From contig JAZAYU010000178.1 of NCBI GenBank assembly GCA_038501625.1, positions 496,001-560,000 on the forward strand: 64,000 nt of DNA, given 5' to 3'. How positions within the stretch are numbered: position 1 is the first letter of the stretch; every line of letters starts with the position of its first letter. Position numbers and translations under genes: made by a program. The notes under the pieces were generated by a model that was not told the origin of the DNA, did not search any database, and worked only from the letters and a program-made list of their open reading frames with translations. The DNA is from Corbicula japonica. Its lineage: Eukaryota > Mollusca > Bivalvia > Venerida > Cyrenidae. Positions 45,549-57,480 of this stretch are shown one piece after another.

Positions 45549-45554
45549 AATAAA
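45549..45554 (+). promoter_or_regulatory. Candidate polyadenylation signal of the antistasin-like gene
   Basis: AATAAA lies 138 bp after the stop codon, in an AT-rich 3' flank that is itself shared with the decayed copy at 56.4-56.6 kb. Confidence 0.5.
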
Positions 45555-45699
45555 GATGAACAAAACTATTCTAACAATTAAAGTTGAAGGTTCTATTTAA
45601 GAGATAAAAATACAATGTTTCATATTAATATGAATCAATTGAATGCACATGTATTCATTAACATGGTTTCTGATGTCGGAGGGGGATACCAAGGTATGA

Positions 45700-47332
<1,633 letters not shown>

Positions 47333-47995
47333 ATATCGTCAGATATGGGGTCTCTGTAATAAACCTTAATCAGGGGTTGTATATATATACTAAGAAATGT
47401 GGTAAGTTACGGGTCTTACTTCGATATTATACCTATATGTGTGGTTCTATAAAAGTTACGGGGTATATATGGTACCCCGCTAATTAAATGTCATTGCCAA
47501 CTTCTTGAATGGAAACGTCTCTGCGTTTTAAAAGCCGTGTGTGGTTCTCTCCCATGTTTACCTTATGACGATGGAAGGGAATGGCTTGTGTTGTGTGCAG
47601 TAAACATTTGTATTTATTAATGCTTTAAACGATACATTTTTAAACTATTTGATATGAATTGTTTTTTTTGGAGATTACCCCAAAACCATACAAATGCCTT
47701 TAGCAAACCATGCATGTCACAGACACAGTACATACCACCCTTATCGCCCTAAAACGGGTAGTTCAAGTATGCATATATCACTGAGAATCGAACCCGTAAA
47801 CAGTGATCGTCATTATATGACAATAGTTACTGATTATAAAATGATAACAGTACCGACTAATTTGCACGGTGCTACTGTGAACATTTGATCTATAAATGAT
47901 TGAAAACCGACACTGGGATTTGAACCCGTATGTCTAGATCGCATAGTCACATAACATCGAGCACTATTGACGATTCAGCTAGTTGGTACGTAACT

Positions 47996-48056
47996 AAAAG
48001 TCTCACTAGAGTTCCACTAGTGATATTATCACTAGTGGAACTCTAGTGAGACTTTT
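47996..48056. repeat. Perfect 61-bp palindrome
   Basis: Bases 47996-48025 (aaaagtctcactagagttcc plus actagtgata) are the exact inverse of 48027-48056, separated by a single T. The surrounding sequence shows no matching longer arms. It could be a very small foldback element or the joined ends of one. Confidence 0.9.
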
Positions 48057-48543
48057 AAAAGCCGCCTCACAGCACAAACAATATTGACATATTGAAGTAG
48101 AGGAACGATTTTTTATCCATCACAATCGATTGTTTTCACAAAATGATGAATTTGGAAATTTCACTAAAAATACCAATGGTCCTAATGTTTGTATCCGACA
48201 GAGGAATATATGTGTTGATTTATCTCTTCATCACAAAACGTTTGGTAAAAGACACACCATATTGTATAATTATACTCACATGCTGATTTAAAACGATGTT
48301 TGTGTGTGTGGGGGTGGGGGGGGTGGAGGTTTGTTGTCAAAAGAATTGCAGAGAATTTTAGGTCTAGCTAGTTTTCTTGACTGTTTAATCTTCCTTAACG
48401 TTTGTACAATTAAGATAATTGAAATAATTTATTTGTGCAGATTTTATTAAACTCCGTTTCGCCGAAACAGACAGTTTGATATTTTTGTCAAATACAGGAC
48501 TACAGACGGCAATTAAGGAAGTATTAACTTTTAAAAGTTACTT

Positions 48544-49118
48544 GTGTCATCGTGTTCTTGCTGATTTTACTCCAGGAGCTCTGGTCTCGGTGAGATCATT
48601 GAGTACCTACCATTTGGCTTTGCAATGCCATTAGCTTCTTATGTTTTATATGTTTGTGTGCTTTTGCATGCAACGTTGTTGAGCTAATGGGTGGGTTTGA
48701 GTTATTTCACCAAGACAACTTGTACTTGTTTTGTGATACGAGAACCTGTTGGGGCAAGTGTGAGGTTGGTGCACCCTAGAACCTGGTTTAAACCCCCAGT
48801 GGCAATTTATTTCGCCATAGTCCCGCTGCGTGACTCAAACAAGGGGATCCTATGGGACCCATATCCTGTGTTAGTATAGATCATCCTGAAAATAAAAAAA
48901 TCTGTATAACGTCCGTGGTAGGACTAGTTTTGCCACTGACCGTTCCAATGCGGTATCCCCAAAGGTTCTCTTCTTCGTTAATTGTTTGTGGCGTCCTATT
49001 TGAATTGACATACTTATATAAAACATGCTCTCTCTCTCTCTCTCTCTTCCTCCCCTTTTTTTCGCTGCGTGGGGAGGCTGTGTTTTTTTGAGTGTGGCGA
49101 TTCCTGATATGCATATAT
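48544..49118. repeat. Dispersed repeat, inverted partner of 52723-53161
   Basis: Landmarks tcatcgtgttcttgctgatt, tgcatgcaacgttgttgagc, aacctgttggggcaagtgtg, ttaattgtttgtggcgtcct and gggaggctgtgtttttttga all recur inverted at 52723-53161. This copy has an expanded (ct)n run at about 49026-49048 and a longer middle part (about 48830-48900). A more diverged copy lies at about 57240-57480. Confidence 0.7.
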
Positions 49119-49892
49119 TACTTTTTTGTTCAGCTCTGTTTATAAAGAATATATGCATAATAAATGCAGTTGGATCAGATTATATTGGAAACAAAACAAA
49201 ACACTCGAAAATTGACTCCATTTTTTTGGGCGATGAATGCTTTACATAAAACATGATATCGTTTATGTAACTGGGCGTTGTATTTTGTTCTTTGCCATTC
49301 AGCTGCTTCGAAAATCAAGTTGTCAAGTATTATTGGTCAACCGCAATTGTTTGTTAATCATACTGCGGTATATATTTGCCTGTAAAAGTAATAATAAAAT
49401 ATTAAATAAAGATTTTATAAAATGGCTTTTGAAAGGGTAACTATATTAACAGTTATTGAATGGTAATCGCTGTGATAAAAAAAATAACAGTCACGGGTGC
49501 ATCATCTCATTGGCATTATACGGGCGACATATGTATACAGTAATAATGCATCTGTGACCGTTTGAAGCTCACCTCATAATAATAATTTAGGGACACACAA
49601 AAATGTATTAAACTTAAATCAAGTCAAAACATCAGAATTATAACAAAATAGTTTTACTTGTCTTATTTCAACAAAAAATGGAACTTTTATTTGAAAGATT
49701 CAAGAACAGTATAAGTATGATATCATGTTCTGCATGTGGATATGAATTTTTCATAAAAACAAATATTTTTTATCATAATTTAAACAGGTTTAAACTACCC
49801 TTGCTGTATCTGATTCTGTCCTCTTTTCTCTGCGCATACCGGTTTACTGGTAGATTTAAAAATATATATTATTATAAGAGATCTGTACTTAC

Positions 49893-50218
49893 ATTCTAAA
49901 TTTTTAGGACAGCAGCATCTTTTGCCACCTGAGCAGCAGTGTATGCACTTTTCAGGACATTCATGATAGCCACTTATCGTGCCACAGTCATCTATGCATT
50001 TACAGTCTGGCGCCACGGTCTCCGATGTAACTGAATTTTTTAAAGTAAAGGTCATTTCATACAAAAGATTAAAATACGAGTATTCTACAAATCTGGAAAA
50101 TACTGTGTTTGAAATGAAGAACTTGCCATTGAATCTATGGCTAATAAAAACGACTCTGCAAGAAATTAAAAACAATAAATATTAAATGATGAGAGAATAA
50201 TGTTTTAAAAATTGAACA

Positions 50219-50265
<47 letters not shown>

Positions 50266-50422
50266 TTTAAAAGTAGTAGAAGAAGTAGTACTAATAACAG
50301 TAGTAGTAGAAGTTCAAATAGATGCAGTAGTCATCGTACAAGAAGTAGTAGCAGTAGCAGTAGAAGTTGCAGCAGCAGCATCAATAGTAGTAATAATAGT
50401 AATAATAATAGAAGTAGTAGTA

Positions 50423-50486
<64 letters not shown>

Positions 50487-50603
50487 AAATAGTGGTTGTT
50501 GTTTTAGTAATAGTAGAAGTAGATATTAAATTGAACAAAACTTACCAGAGTATATCTGAAAAGCAACAACAGCCAGAATACACAATACTGACAGTCTATT
50601 CAT
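49893..50603 (-). CDS. Small secreted cysteine-rich peptide gene (2 exons seen, 3' end not found)
   Basis: Exon 1 (50603-50546) encodes MNRLSVLCILAVVAFQIYS, a clear signal peptide, and ends in phase 1 at gtaagt. Exon 2 (50030-49893) follows after a microsatellite-filled intron and encodes TSETVAPDCKCIDDCG, GYHECPEKCIHCCSGGKRCC and CPKNLE, ending in phase 1 at another gtaagt. The mature part has cysteines in the order C-x-C-x3-C-x8-C-x3-C-x2-C-C-x5-C-C-C, with a probable further Cys split by the second intron. At least one more exon must lie below 49893 but I could not pick it. This arrangement fits a small disulfide-stabilised secreted peptide, such as a defence peptide or inhibitor, but I do not recognise the family. 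Confidence 0.7.
50221..50526. repeat. Compound trinucleotide microsatellite inside the peptide gene's intron
   Basis: About 45 bp of (tta)n is followed by about 250 bp of imperfect and then perfect (agt)n. The polyserine (plus strand) and polythreonine (minus strand) frames across it are artefacts. Confidence 0.9.
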
Positions 50604-50667
50604 TATTTTTTGCTATCGTCTAATAATGCGAACAGAATACACACGGTTGAGACAGTTTGTCTTCACT

Positions 50668-50675
50668 TATATACC
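50668..50675 (-). promoter_or_regulatory. Candidate TATA box of the cysteine-rich peptide gene
   Basis: On the minus strand tatataagtg lies about 65-70 bp upstream of the start codon at 50603, which would place transcription start about 35-40 bp before the ATG. A second TATATAA-like word lies about 15 bp further upstream. Confidence 0.45.
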
Positions 50676-50699
50676 AGCGATTATATAAAAATAGTAGAT

Positions 50700-52722
50700 T
50701 GAGGTAGAGCTTAGAGCAAGATTGCCGAGGTACGTAAATCGTTCTATTTTTTACAGGAAATTATAAAATAAAATAGTGTTTTCAGTGTAGGGTGAAGGTC
50801 ATCAAAACATTTGCACGCTGATGGTTTGTATATTGGGAGCTTGTGTATTAAATAGTACTCTGCACTTTAAATATATGATTGCCTACAAAAGCTTTTGATC
50901 AATATAAATGAAACTGTCTCCAAAACTAAACAGCCACAACAACAGCAATTATAACAGCAAACAGATACAGAATACTCCAGAACAAAAACCAGGATGCCTT
51001 ACTGACATACAACGATAATCAACTTAAGATTCATCTGATGCTAGTAAGAATTATTTCGAACTTGCATCAATAATGAATTTATGGAAAAAATTAAGACCTC
51101 AACATTAATCAAAATAATGTCTTAGATATCTAAGGTGAAGAGTAAGACAAACTGTAACATTCTTACTCTTAAATAAAATGTAGGAATCGCACTGAAAATT
51201 TACGGAAATTGTTTGAATATGTGTTGTCCGAAAATTAAGCTCCATTTGATTTCATTTCTGATGAGCTTTTTAACAAAACTGTTTCCAAAATAAGATTGAA
51301 GGATAATTTTAATTTTGTACCATTAAACCTAAACCCAGTAATTAACATTTTCGGATTTATTGTTTCTAAATTTAGTTGCGAAAGTGTTAGGGTTAGGAAT
51401 AGGGTAAGGGCCTCAGACAATGAATTCCTCTTAAGGTCTTAAACGGTTAAAGAAGCCGTTTCCTGTATCTAGACGGCTTATTTTTAAACAAACCAGATTA
51501 AAAATAAACTGCTGAGAAATCATTTCCTATAAATGCTTCAAATCTTTTAATGTTTGGAAACAGTAAAATATCTTTTTTCACCATGAAAATTCTATATTTC
51601 ACTGAAAAGCATAAAATAAAAGTCTTTGTCAGGCCTAGGTATTAGTTTCAATTGCATTTTTGAATTTTGTTTGTTTGTTTTGATTTCCTTGAACTCTGCT
51701 GATAATAAATTATCAGATAAAATAAGTGACATATTTCTTGGCAGATATTTGATTTATGAAATGTTGTGTAAAAACATCTTTGACCGACTTCCGCATTCAT
51801 AGTTTTATTGCGTTTTTTATAAGTTTTTCTATTTTCCTATTTCAGTAATAACTTGAGAAAGTCAAGGTCGCATAGGAGGACTAACGACAAAATACAAATC
51901 AAGCGTTCGTTGTTAAGTAAATGATCTTCAAATTATTTTTAAATAAATCTGGCAGACAAACTATGATTTCATGTCTGGCTTCTCTTGACAATGTCCACAT
52001 ATACACGACACGGAAGCCGTTTCCATTCTAAGAAGAACACTACTTATGAAGTTGTAAGTTTTACTCAGTATTAGGTGCTTAAGCCACATATTGATTTGGA
52101 ATCTGATCATCAAATATATTCTCTTCCAATTTCATTTCAAGAAAAAGTCAAATTTAGTTTTGATAGATGGAAGTGCTATGCCAACATTTACTGTAGACGG
52201 CGGTTAATACAAAGTTTCTTTTCTCTCTAGGGTCTTTCATGATTCTCATAATTTGAAACAGTTGTTATCAACTGCGCATTGAATGGCTTCAAATTAAATT
52301 CAGCGAAATTGTATATACATAAAAAACGTCACCTAGCACGTTCAATAAACAGGGTAGAAATCACGTGGTACAATGTTTTGGTACCAATCACTAAAAGATG
52401 GCGGTGTCCATGGAGACAGTATGTATTTTCGATTTGTTTCTCTTTAAAAGTAAAGAAAAAATCAATCATATCCTTATGTTCCAGCGCCCAATTTTTCCTG
52501 CATTTTGCTACCTCAATTATGCAGAACAGTCCTATAGTTTACCTGGAATGCATGTCACAAGATTTTGGTCTGCGAAAGTTGCTATAAAAATTGTGAACCA
52601 AGCACGAACTGTCGAGGTTTTGATAATTTTCTGCATAATTAAACACATTATCACTTGCAGACCTATTAATATACAATGCGCTTACCTGCAGCTTGGTTTC
52701 AACGGTTATGTACTAAACGTTT
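50700..52722. other. Non-coding DNA upstream of the peptide gene
   Basis: No gene is recognised on either strand. The two overlapping plus frames at 52279-52973 run into the repeat at 52723-53161 and show no domain. Confidence 0.4.
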
Positions 52723-53161
52723 TGCATATCAGATATAGCCACATCCAGCAAACACAGCCTCCCCACACAGCCAAAAAGGAAAGAGGAAAAGAGAACATGG
52801 TATTACAAGAATCCGTTTCAAAATGGACGACACAAACAATTAACGAAAGTGAAAACCAGAGGAGTTTCCGCCTTGGAACGTTCAGTGGCAAAACAATTGC
52901 CACTGGGGGTTTAAACCAGATTCTATGGTGTACCAACCTCACACCTGTCCCAACAGGTTCTCATATCACATAACAAGCACAAGTTGTCTTAGTGAAATAA
53001 CTCCAACCCACCCATCAGCTCAACAATGTTGCATGCAAAAGCACACAAACATATAAAACATAAGAAGCTAATAGCATTGAAAAGCCAAAGGGGCGGGTAC
53101 TCAATGACCTTACCGAGACCAGAGCACCTTGAGTCAAATCAGCAAGAACACGATGACATGG
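52723..53161. repeat. Dispersed repeat, inverted partner of 48544-49118
   Basis: Reads tgcatatcagatatagccac at one end and gcaagaacacgatgacatg at the other, each the inverse of landmarks at 49118 and 48544. Together the two copies bracket the minus-strand cysteine-rich peptide gene. The flank beyond 53161 also matches 1912-1990. Confidence 0.7.
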
Positions 53162-53868
53162 ATAAAAGAAACAAATCGAGCTTCTATGTTCTTTTTAAAT
53201 AAGATTTCCCTATAAACCATCATAAATTCTTGAAAGATTCATCAACATGTCGACATTATCATGACAGATGAAACATGGAACTGTATTGACGCAAAGAATG
53301 CAGCGCTGAATTGAACCCTCTGCGTACGATAGAAGAAAACCCACCGAAACGATAAAAACTATATAACGAATCTGCTTCGACTAAATATAGTAACTGCAGG
53401 CTTCACCATTCTTTCCATAATTTCGATTAGTCTTTAAAGTTAACAAGTAGAAATCACATTTTAGCATATGTGATATTAACGGTGGAAGTAATGTAATGTT
53501 CTTATGTTGGTCTGATTTCGTGCTAACCAAATGCTGTTTTAATTTTAAATCTTTTATAGTTTTTGAATTGTCTTTGTTTTTGGAAGGGACTGATAAAAAC
53601 ATGGTTATGACATTTTTATTTATTTTTTTCTTGTTACAAAACATGGCTGCACTGTATGTACTGAGCGTGTATAAATTGTATCCAACATTCTTTAACAGAA
53701 CAGGACATTAATATTATATAAAACTTCAATAAAGCAATAAAAATGCGATATAAATTCTTTATTTATATAATAATTACATAGAAACTCACCTTATCGAATG
53801 ATCACTGGAAGGGTACTTCTTGTAGAAACTTTATATGAATGCAAAGGGTTTCTTATTATCTGCAGATG
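53162..53868. other. Intergenic AT-rich DNA
   Basis: No gene is recognised. The beginning belongs to the dispersed repeat also seen at 1912-1990. Confidence 0.4.
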
Positions 53869-54023
53869 TTAAATTTACACTCTTAAATTTAAACTTTTGG
53901 ACAATTGTCCTTTATCAAGCAAAATATAGATTTTTTATTAGACTAAAAATGATGAAAACTTTATTTATATTTCTTGATAAAGGACATGTGTCTGAAAATT
54001 TGAGTTTAAGAGTGGTAATTTTA
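53869..54023. repeat. 155-bp MITE-like foldback element
   Basis: The left arm (ttaaatttacactcttaaat, then caattgtcctttatcaag) is repeated inverted on the right (cttgataaaggacatgtgtc, then gagtttaagagtggtaattt). The arms are about 55 bp with several mismatches. Confidence 0.7.
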
Positions 54024-54868
54024 TATAAGAGATGTTACTGACTTCCTTTTTAAAGATTTTATGCATTTGATGTTTCCTTTGCTTTGATGAACACTGGTGT
54101 TTGCAACTCTTACCCATCTGTTACATGACCGACCAGATCGATAGGCGTATTCCTTGTCACCAGTGACATTGTACTGTTTCACCACTCGGTGAGACACCAG
54201 ATTTACCCCATAATCTCGCCGCACAGTATTTAACTCCACCGATGTAGCATTTCATTTGCGCTTTGAAATGAACTCGAAGAATATAGTGAGCAAGAATAAC
54301 AGTATTTAATAATGAAATAATGATATAATTTGAATCTACGCATTTCTTAACTTAAGCTCTACGTTAAACACTTCTGCTTGTAACCGTGGAACCAATCCGT
54401 AATACGCTTTCAGTAAATCGAGTATACCTTGCCGGAATTATTTTCCCGGGATGACTGAATTTGAATAGCTAGTCTTGTAATGATGTAAATGGTTTTACAA
54501 ATCTGATAGTGTGGGTAATTTTGGAGCATAAAACTGTAAATATCCGCCTTTATTATTTCTGTTTTTTTTTCAGCTGTTATCATCCCTGTAAGGTATTGAT
54601 GTATGTTTTGATATAAGGGTGTGCGAAGGTCTGAAACCTACCAGCGGGAATTGACACAACGAAAATAAGTAATTCAATGTCGTATGTTTTGTGTGTAAAA
54701 GTAAGCATCTGGAAACTAAACGTCCTCGTAAGAGCGAATCAAAAGCACTAGTTTCAGTTTGAACTAATCAGCTGCTTTAGATCCAGTTGCAGTTTTGAAC
54801 AAGTTGTGCACTATTGATTTAATTAATAAACCATTGTGAATTGTCCTTGTTTGAATCTACAAAGACTT
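54024..54868. other. Non-coding DNA; one doubtful exon-like stretch
   Basis: The minus frame at 54021-54239 is followed on the minus strand by a gtaaga donor after AYRSGRSCNRW (near 54112), so part of it might be an orphan exon. No family is recognised and no partner exon was found. The rest has nothing to report. Confidence 0.25.
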
Positions 54869-56608
54869 TATTTAACACAATTATTCTTTCATTTTTATTA
54901 GACAACAAATAAAGTGGAGGTGCACAGGATTATTTTAGAAGAGAAAATAAAATGTTCCGCCCTATTTTCTTGTGTACAAAAGTGCTCGTTTGGATTTAAA
55001 ACAGGCGAAGACGGTTGTCTTACATGAGTATGTCTTCTTTCAGTGGGAGGTAACACGCGTCCCTGCAATCATACACCAGCAAATAAGTGAGTTAAAATAA
55101 TAGATTTAGAATTTCAATATTTTTTTTCATATTAGTAGCCAAAGGCGATGTGGCTGAAATTAAAATTGTAGTTATATAGGCAGTTAAGTTAAAATATTCG
55201 ACTTCAATCTTTAATGTTTAGAGGATTTTTCAGGCTACTGTAAATTTCGGCCCCAAGTAAACAATTGCCGTTTCGGGCGAACGCCATAACACATAAAAAT
55301 AATAAAATGGAACAAACCGGCGAACGCCATAACACATTAAAATAATAAAATGGAACAAACCTGCGGATCAAATCGCAAATTAAGGTCATACATGTAGTTA
55401 CTATTGTGTGGTAATTACCACGGAAAGCCGTTTGACTCTAGTCATTAAATGTGCTTATTTCAGCGAGCAGCTCGGTCCCTTCTAAATCAAAGGTTCTGAC
55501 GGCAATGGAGTCATGCCACGAGATCGTCTAACGTATGGTGGAATGTGAGTGACTCAGATAGACAACACCATATGACCACATTGTATATACATTCATAAAG
55601 GTGCGTACTGTTATCCGTAACCAAGACTGTATGTTCTTGAACAGACAACATCTAATCATTTGCTTGTCATTAAAACAATTATTTTTATTCCATTTGTTAA
55701 CGTTTTATTTTAGATGATGGATGTATCGGATCGGCATGCTCAGCTCCAAGATCTTATAGTAAGGCTGTTCATCATAAGTAATATCCATGTATAATAGTCT
55801 CGTAATCAGAATTAGTTTCACTGATGGAAAGTTTCACCTTTTCAGTGTTTGCAACATTGTGGGAAAACACGTTTCGAACTCATTTTCGTATATAAATTCA
55901 GGGGATTTTGTAACAAAGTTTTGACCAAATTTCGAACTACATCATAACCTATACTGTCTTCTCAACATTACGACCTCGGTTCAAAGAATTTCATTTCCTT
56001 AAAAACGCATGGTGCGCCACTAATTTTTTGCCGGTATTTAGTTTGTTCTTAGTGGTTTAATGGTGCAAACGGATCCGAATCATGCGGAACCAAATAAAAC
56101 AAGCCAATAATATTTGTTACAGAAAGCTTTATTATGAAAATCATCAGCACTTCTTACTTGAGTTAAATTTATTTATTTTTTTACCACGGCACGTCTTCAA
56201 GCAAAGCACACCATCCCCTGGTGAATGTGTTGCGATATTACACTGTATTTTGACCTGCAAGTCAGGTTACGATATCGGAGAAAACAGCACAGACGGATGT
56301 CCGACCTGTACCTGCGTGAAATCAATTACGGATGTAACCGTTTATTTACCATATACTGAATACACACACTAAACCAGTTATCACGGTGCATTCAACCATT
56401 TAAGACATTGAAATTTAATCTGAAATGTAAAACGGAATGAAGATGAAAAAAGTATTCCAACAATAAAGTTGAAGGTTCTATTTTAGAGATAAAAATGTTG
56501 AAGGTTCTATTTTAGAGATAAAAATGAAATGTTTGATATAAATATGAATTTATTGGATATACATTTATGCATTAACCGGGTTTCTGATGTCGGAGGGGGT
56601 ACCAAGGT
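54869..56608 (+). pseudogene. Decayed, internally deleted tandem copy of the antistasin-like gene 3' end
   Basis: Same orientation as the parent gene. Copies of exon 15 (54901-55049), the end of exon 19 (about 55054-55088), exon 20 (55464-55600), exon 21 (55714-55758) and exon 22 (about 56190-56372) lie in order with recognisable introns and 3' flank. Exons 16 to 18 and most of 19 are deleted: the exon 15 donor region runs directly into the middle of exon 19. Lesions: the Cys codon of exon 15 that should read tgc is tga; exon 20 has stops and a deletion; exon 22 has lost its acceptor AG. There are local tandem duplications of about 46 bp at 55273-55365 and about 34 bp near 56472-56525. It matches the parent up to about 45695 and ends at 56608. 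Confidence 0.88.
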
Positions 56609-56982
56609 TTGCCTTGCATTTGCAAGTCGCAATTAATATGGTCTAAACCCATACAGTCACCACATCCAACCATGTCATGGGCTGAGCAATAAAACTTGAT
56701 TATTTCATTTTTGTGCCGTCTACATATCTCAGAGCATGGCTCCATTTCATCACGAGTCAGGGGAAATTTAGGCATGTCGTCTCCATCAAGTATAATATGG
56801 TTTCTAGTGGCAGACTGTTTCCGGTGGACTTTCAGGCAGTTGGAACAGTGGAACTCGCTACAGTTCTGGCAGTATCCTGCTACAGCCTCCCAGTCACTGT
56901 CACTCCTGCAGGGTTGACAAAACATCTCGTCGTCCGAGCACTCTCCAGAAGCCTCTTCCTGACGCTTCCCGGGAACTTCCAT
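56572..56982 (-). pseudogene. Truncated TRIM-type double B-box protein
   Basis: The 136-residue frame begins MEVPGK, as in many bivalve B-box proteins. It has two B-box zinc-binding regions: CQPC (22-25), CQNCSEFHCSNCLKVH (38-53), then CSEICRRHKNEIIKFYCSAH and CGDCMGLDH with a final C. Such proteins usually continue for several hundred residues into a coiled coil and beta-propeller or similar C-terminal domain. Here the similarity to the family stops after about residue 122 and the last 13 codons are 3'-flank sequence shared with the antistasin-like gene (parent copy at 45666-45695). No RING is present. It is either a broken gene at a rearrangement junction or a fragment copied here. The stop at 56572 is not a natural end for this family. 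Confidence 0.75.
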
Positions 56983-57239
56983 TTTTCCGCTTTAGTTATC
57001 GTTCTGTTACACCTGTAATCGTGAGATTATGTATAACAGGCTGGTGATAATGCCTGATCAAGCGCATAAGCCAAGCCGAATCGGGCTTTAGAAATATCTT
57101 TTCAACATTTTAAGAATTATTGTAAACATTTAAGATATTCTTTAAACATATTCAAAGCATATTCGCCAAGATATCTGACATCATAGGTTGTCCCAGTGTT
57201 TAAATATGGTTCGAAAAAAGAGAGAAATAATGTGCGAGA
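56983..57239. other. Upstream of the TRIM fragment, nothing recognised
   Basis: AT-rich sequence with no obvious promoter elements. Confidence 0.35.
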
Positions 57240-57480
57240 AATTGCCACATCAAGCCTTACCACGCAGACAAGAAGAGGAAAATAGAGCATGGGTTAAAAT
57301 ATAATCCTATAAGACGCCACAAATAATAACCTGAGGGGTTACTGCTTTGGGGTTTAAATCAGGATGTTTGCCAACCTCACATTTGCACCAACAGGTTCGT
57401 ATATGAACAGAAAAGTATGTTTTCTTGGTGAATTATCTCCAACACACTAATCATTTATACAAGAGCCTTAAGAGTCAAAT
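57240..57480. repeat. Diverged third copy of the 48.5/52.7-kb repeat
   Basis: gggtttaaatcaggatgttt, then ccaacctcacatttgcacca, acaggttcgtatatgaa and tctccaacacactaatcat follow the order of the copy at 52723-53161 (gggtttaaaccagattctat, ccaacctcacacctgtccca, acaggttctcatatcaca, ctccaacccacccatca). Confidence 0.55.

Noticed and set aside
50212..50538. Polyserine (plus) and polythreonine (minus) proteins
   Set aside because: They are reads of a trinucleotide microsatellite inside an intron.
52279..52973. Two overlapping plus-strand frames of 102 and 191 residues
   Set aside because: They have no domain, and the longer one extends into a dispersed repeat that recurs inverted at 48.5-49.1 kb.
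54021..54239. A minus-strand exon with a gtaaga donor
   Set aside because: There is only one donor-like site, with no partner exon or recognisable domain; part overlaps a MITE-like element.
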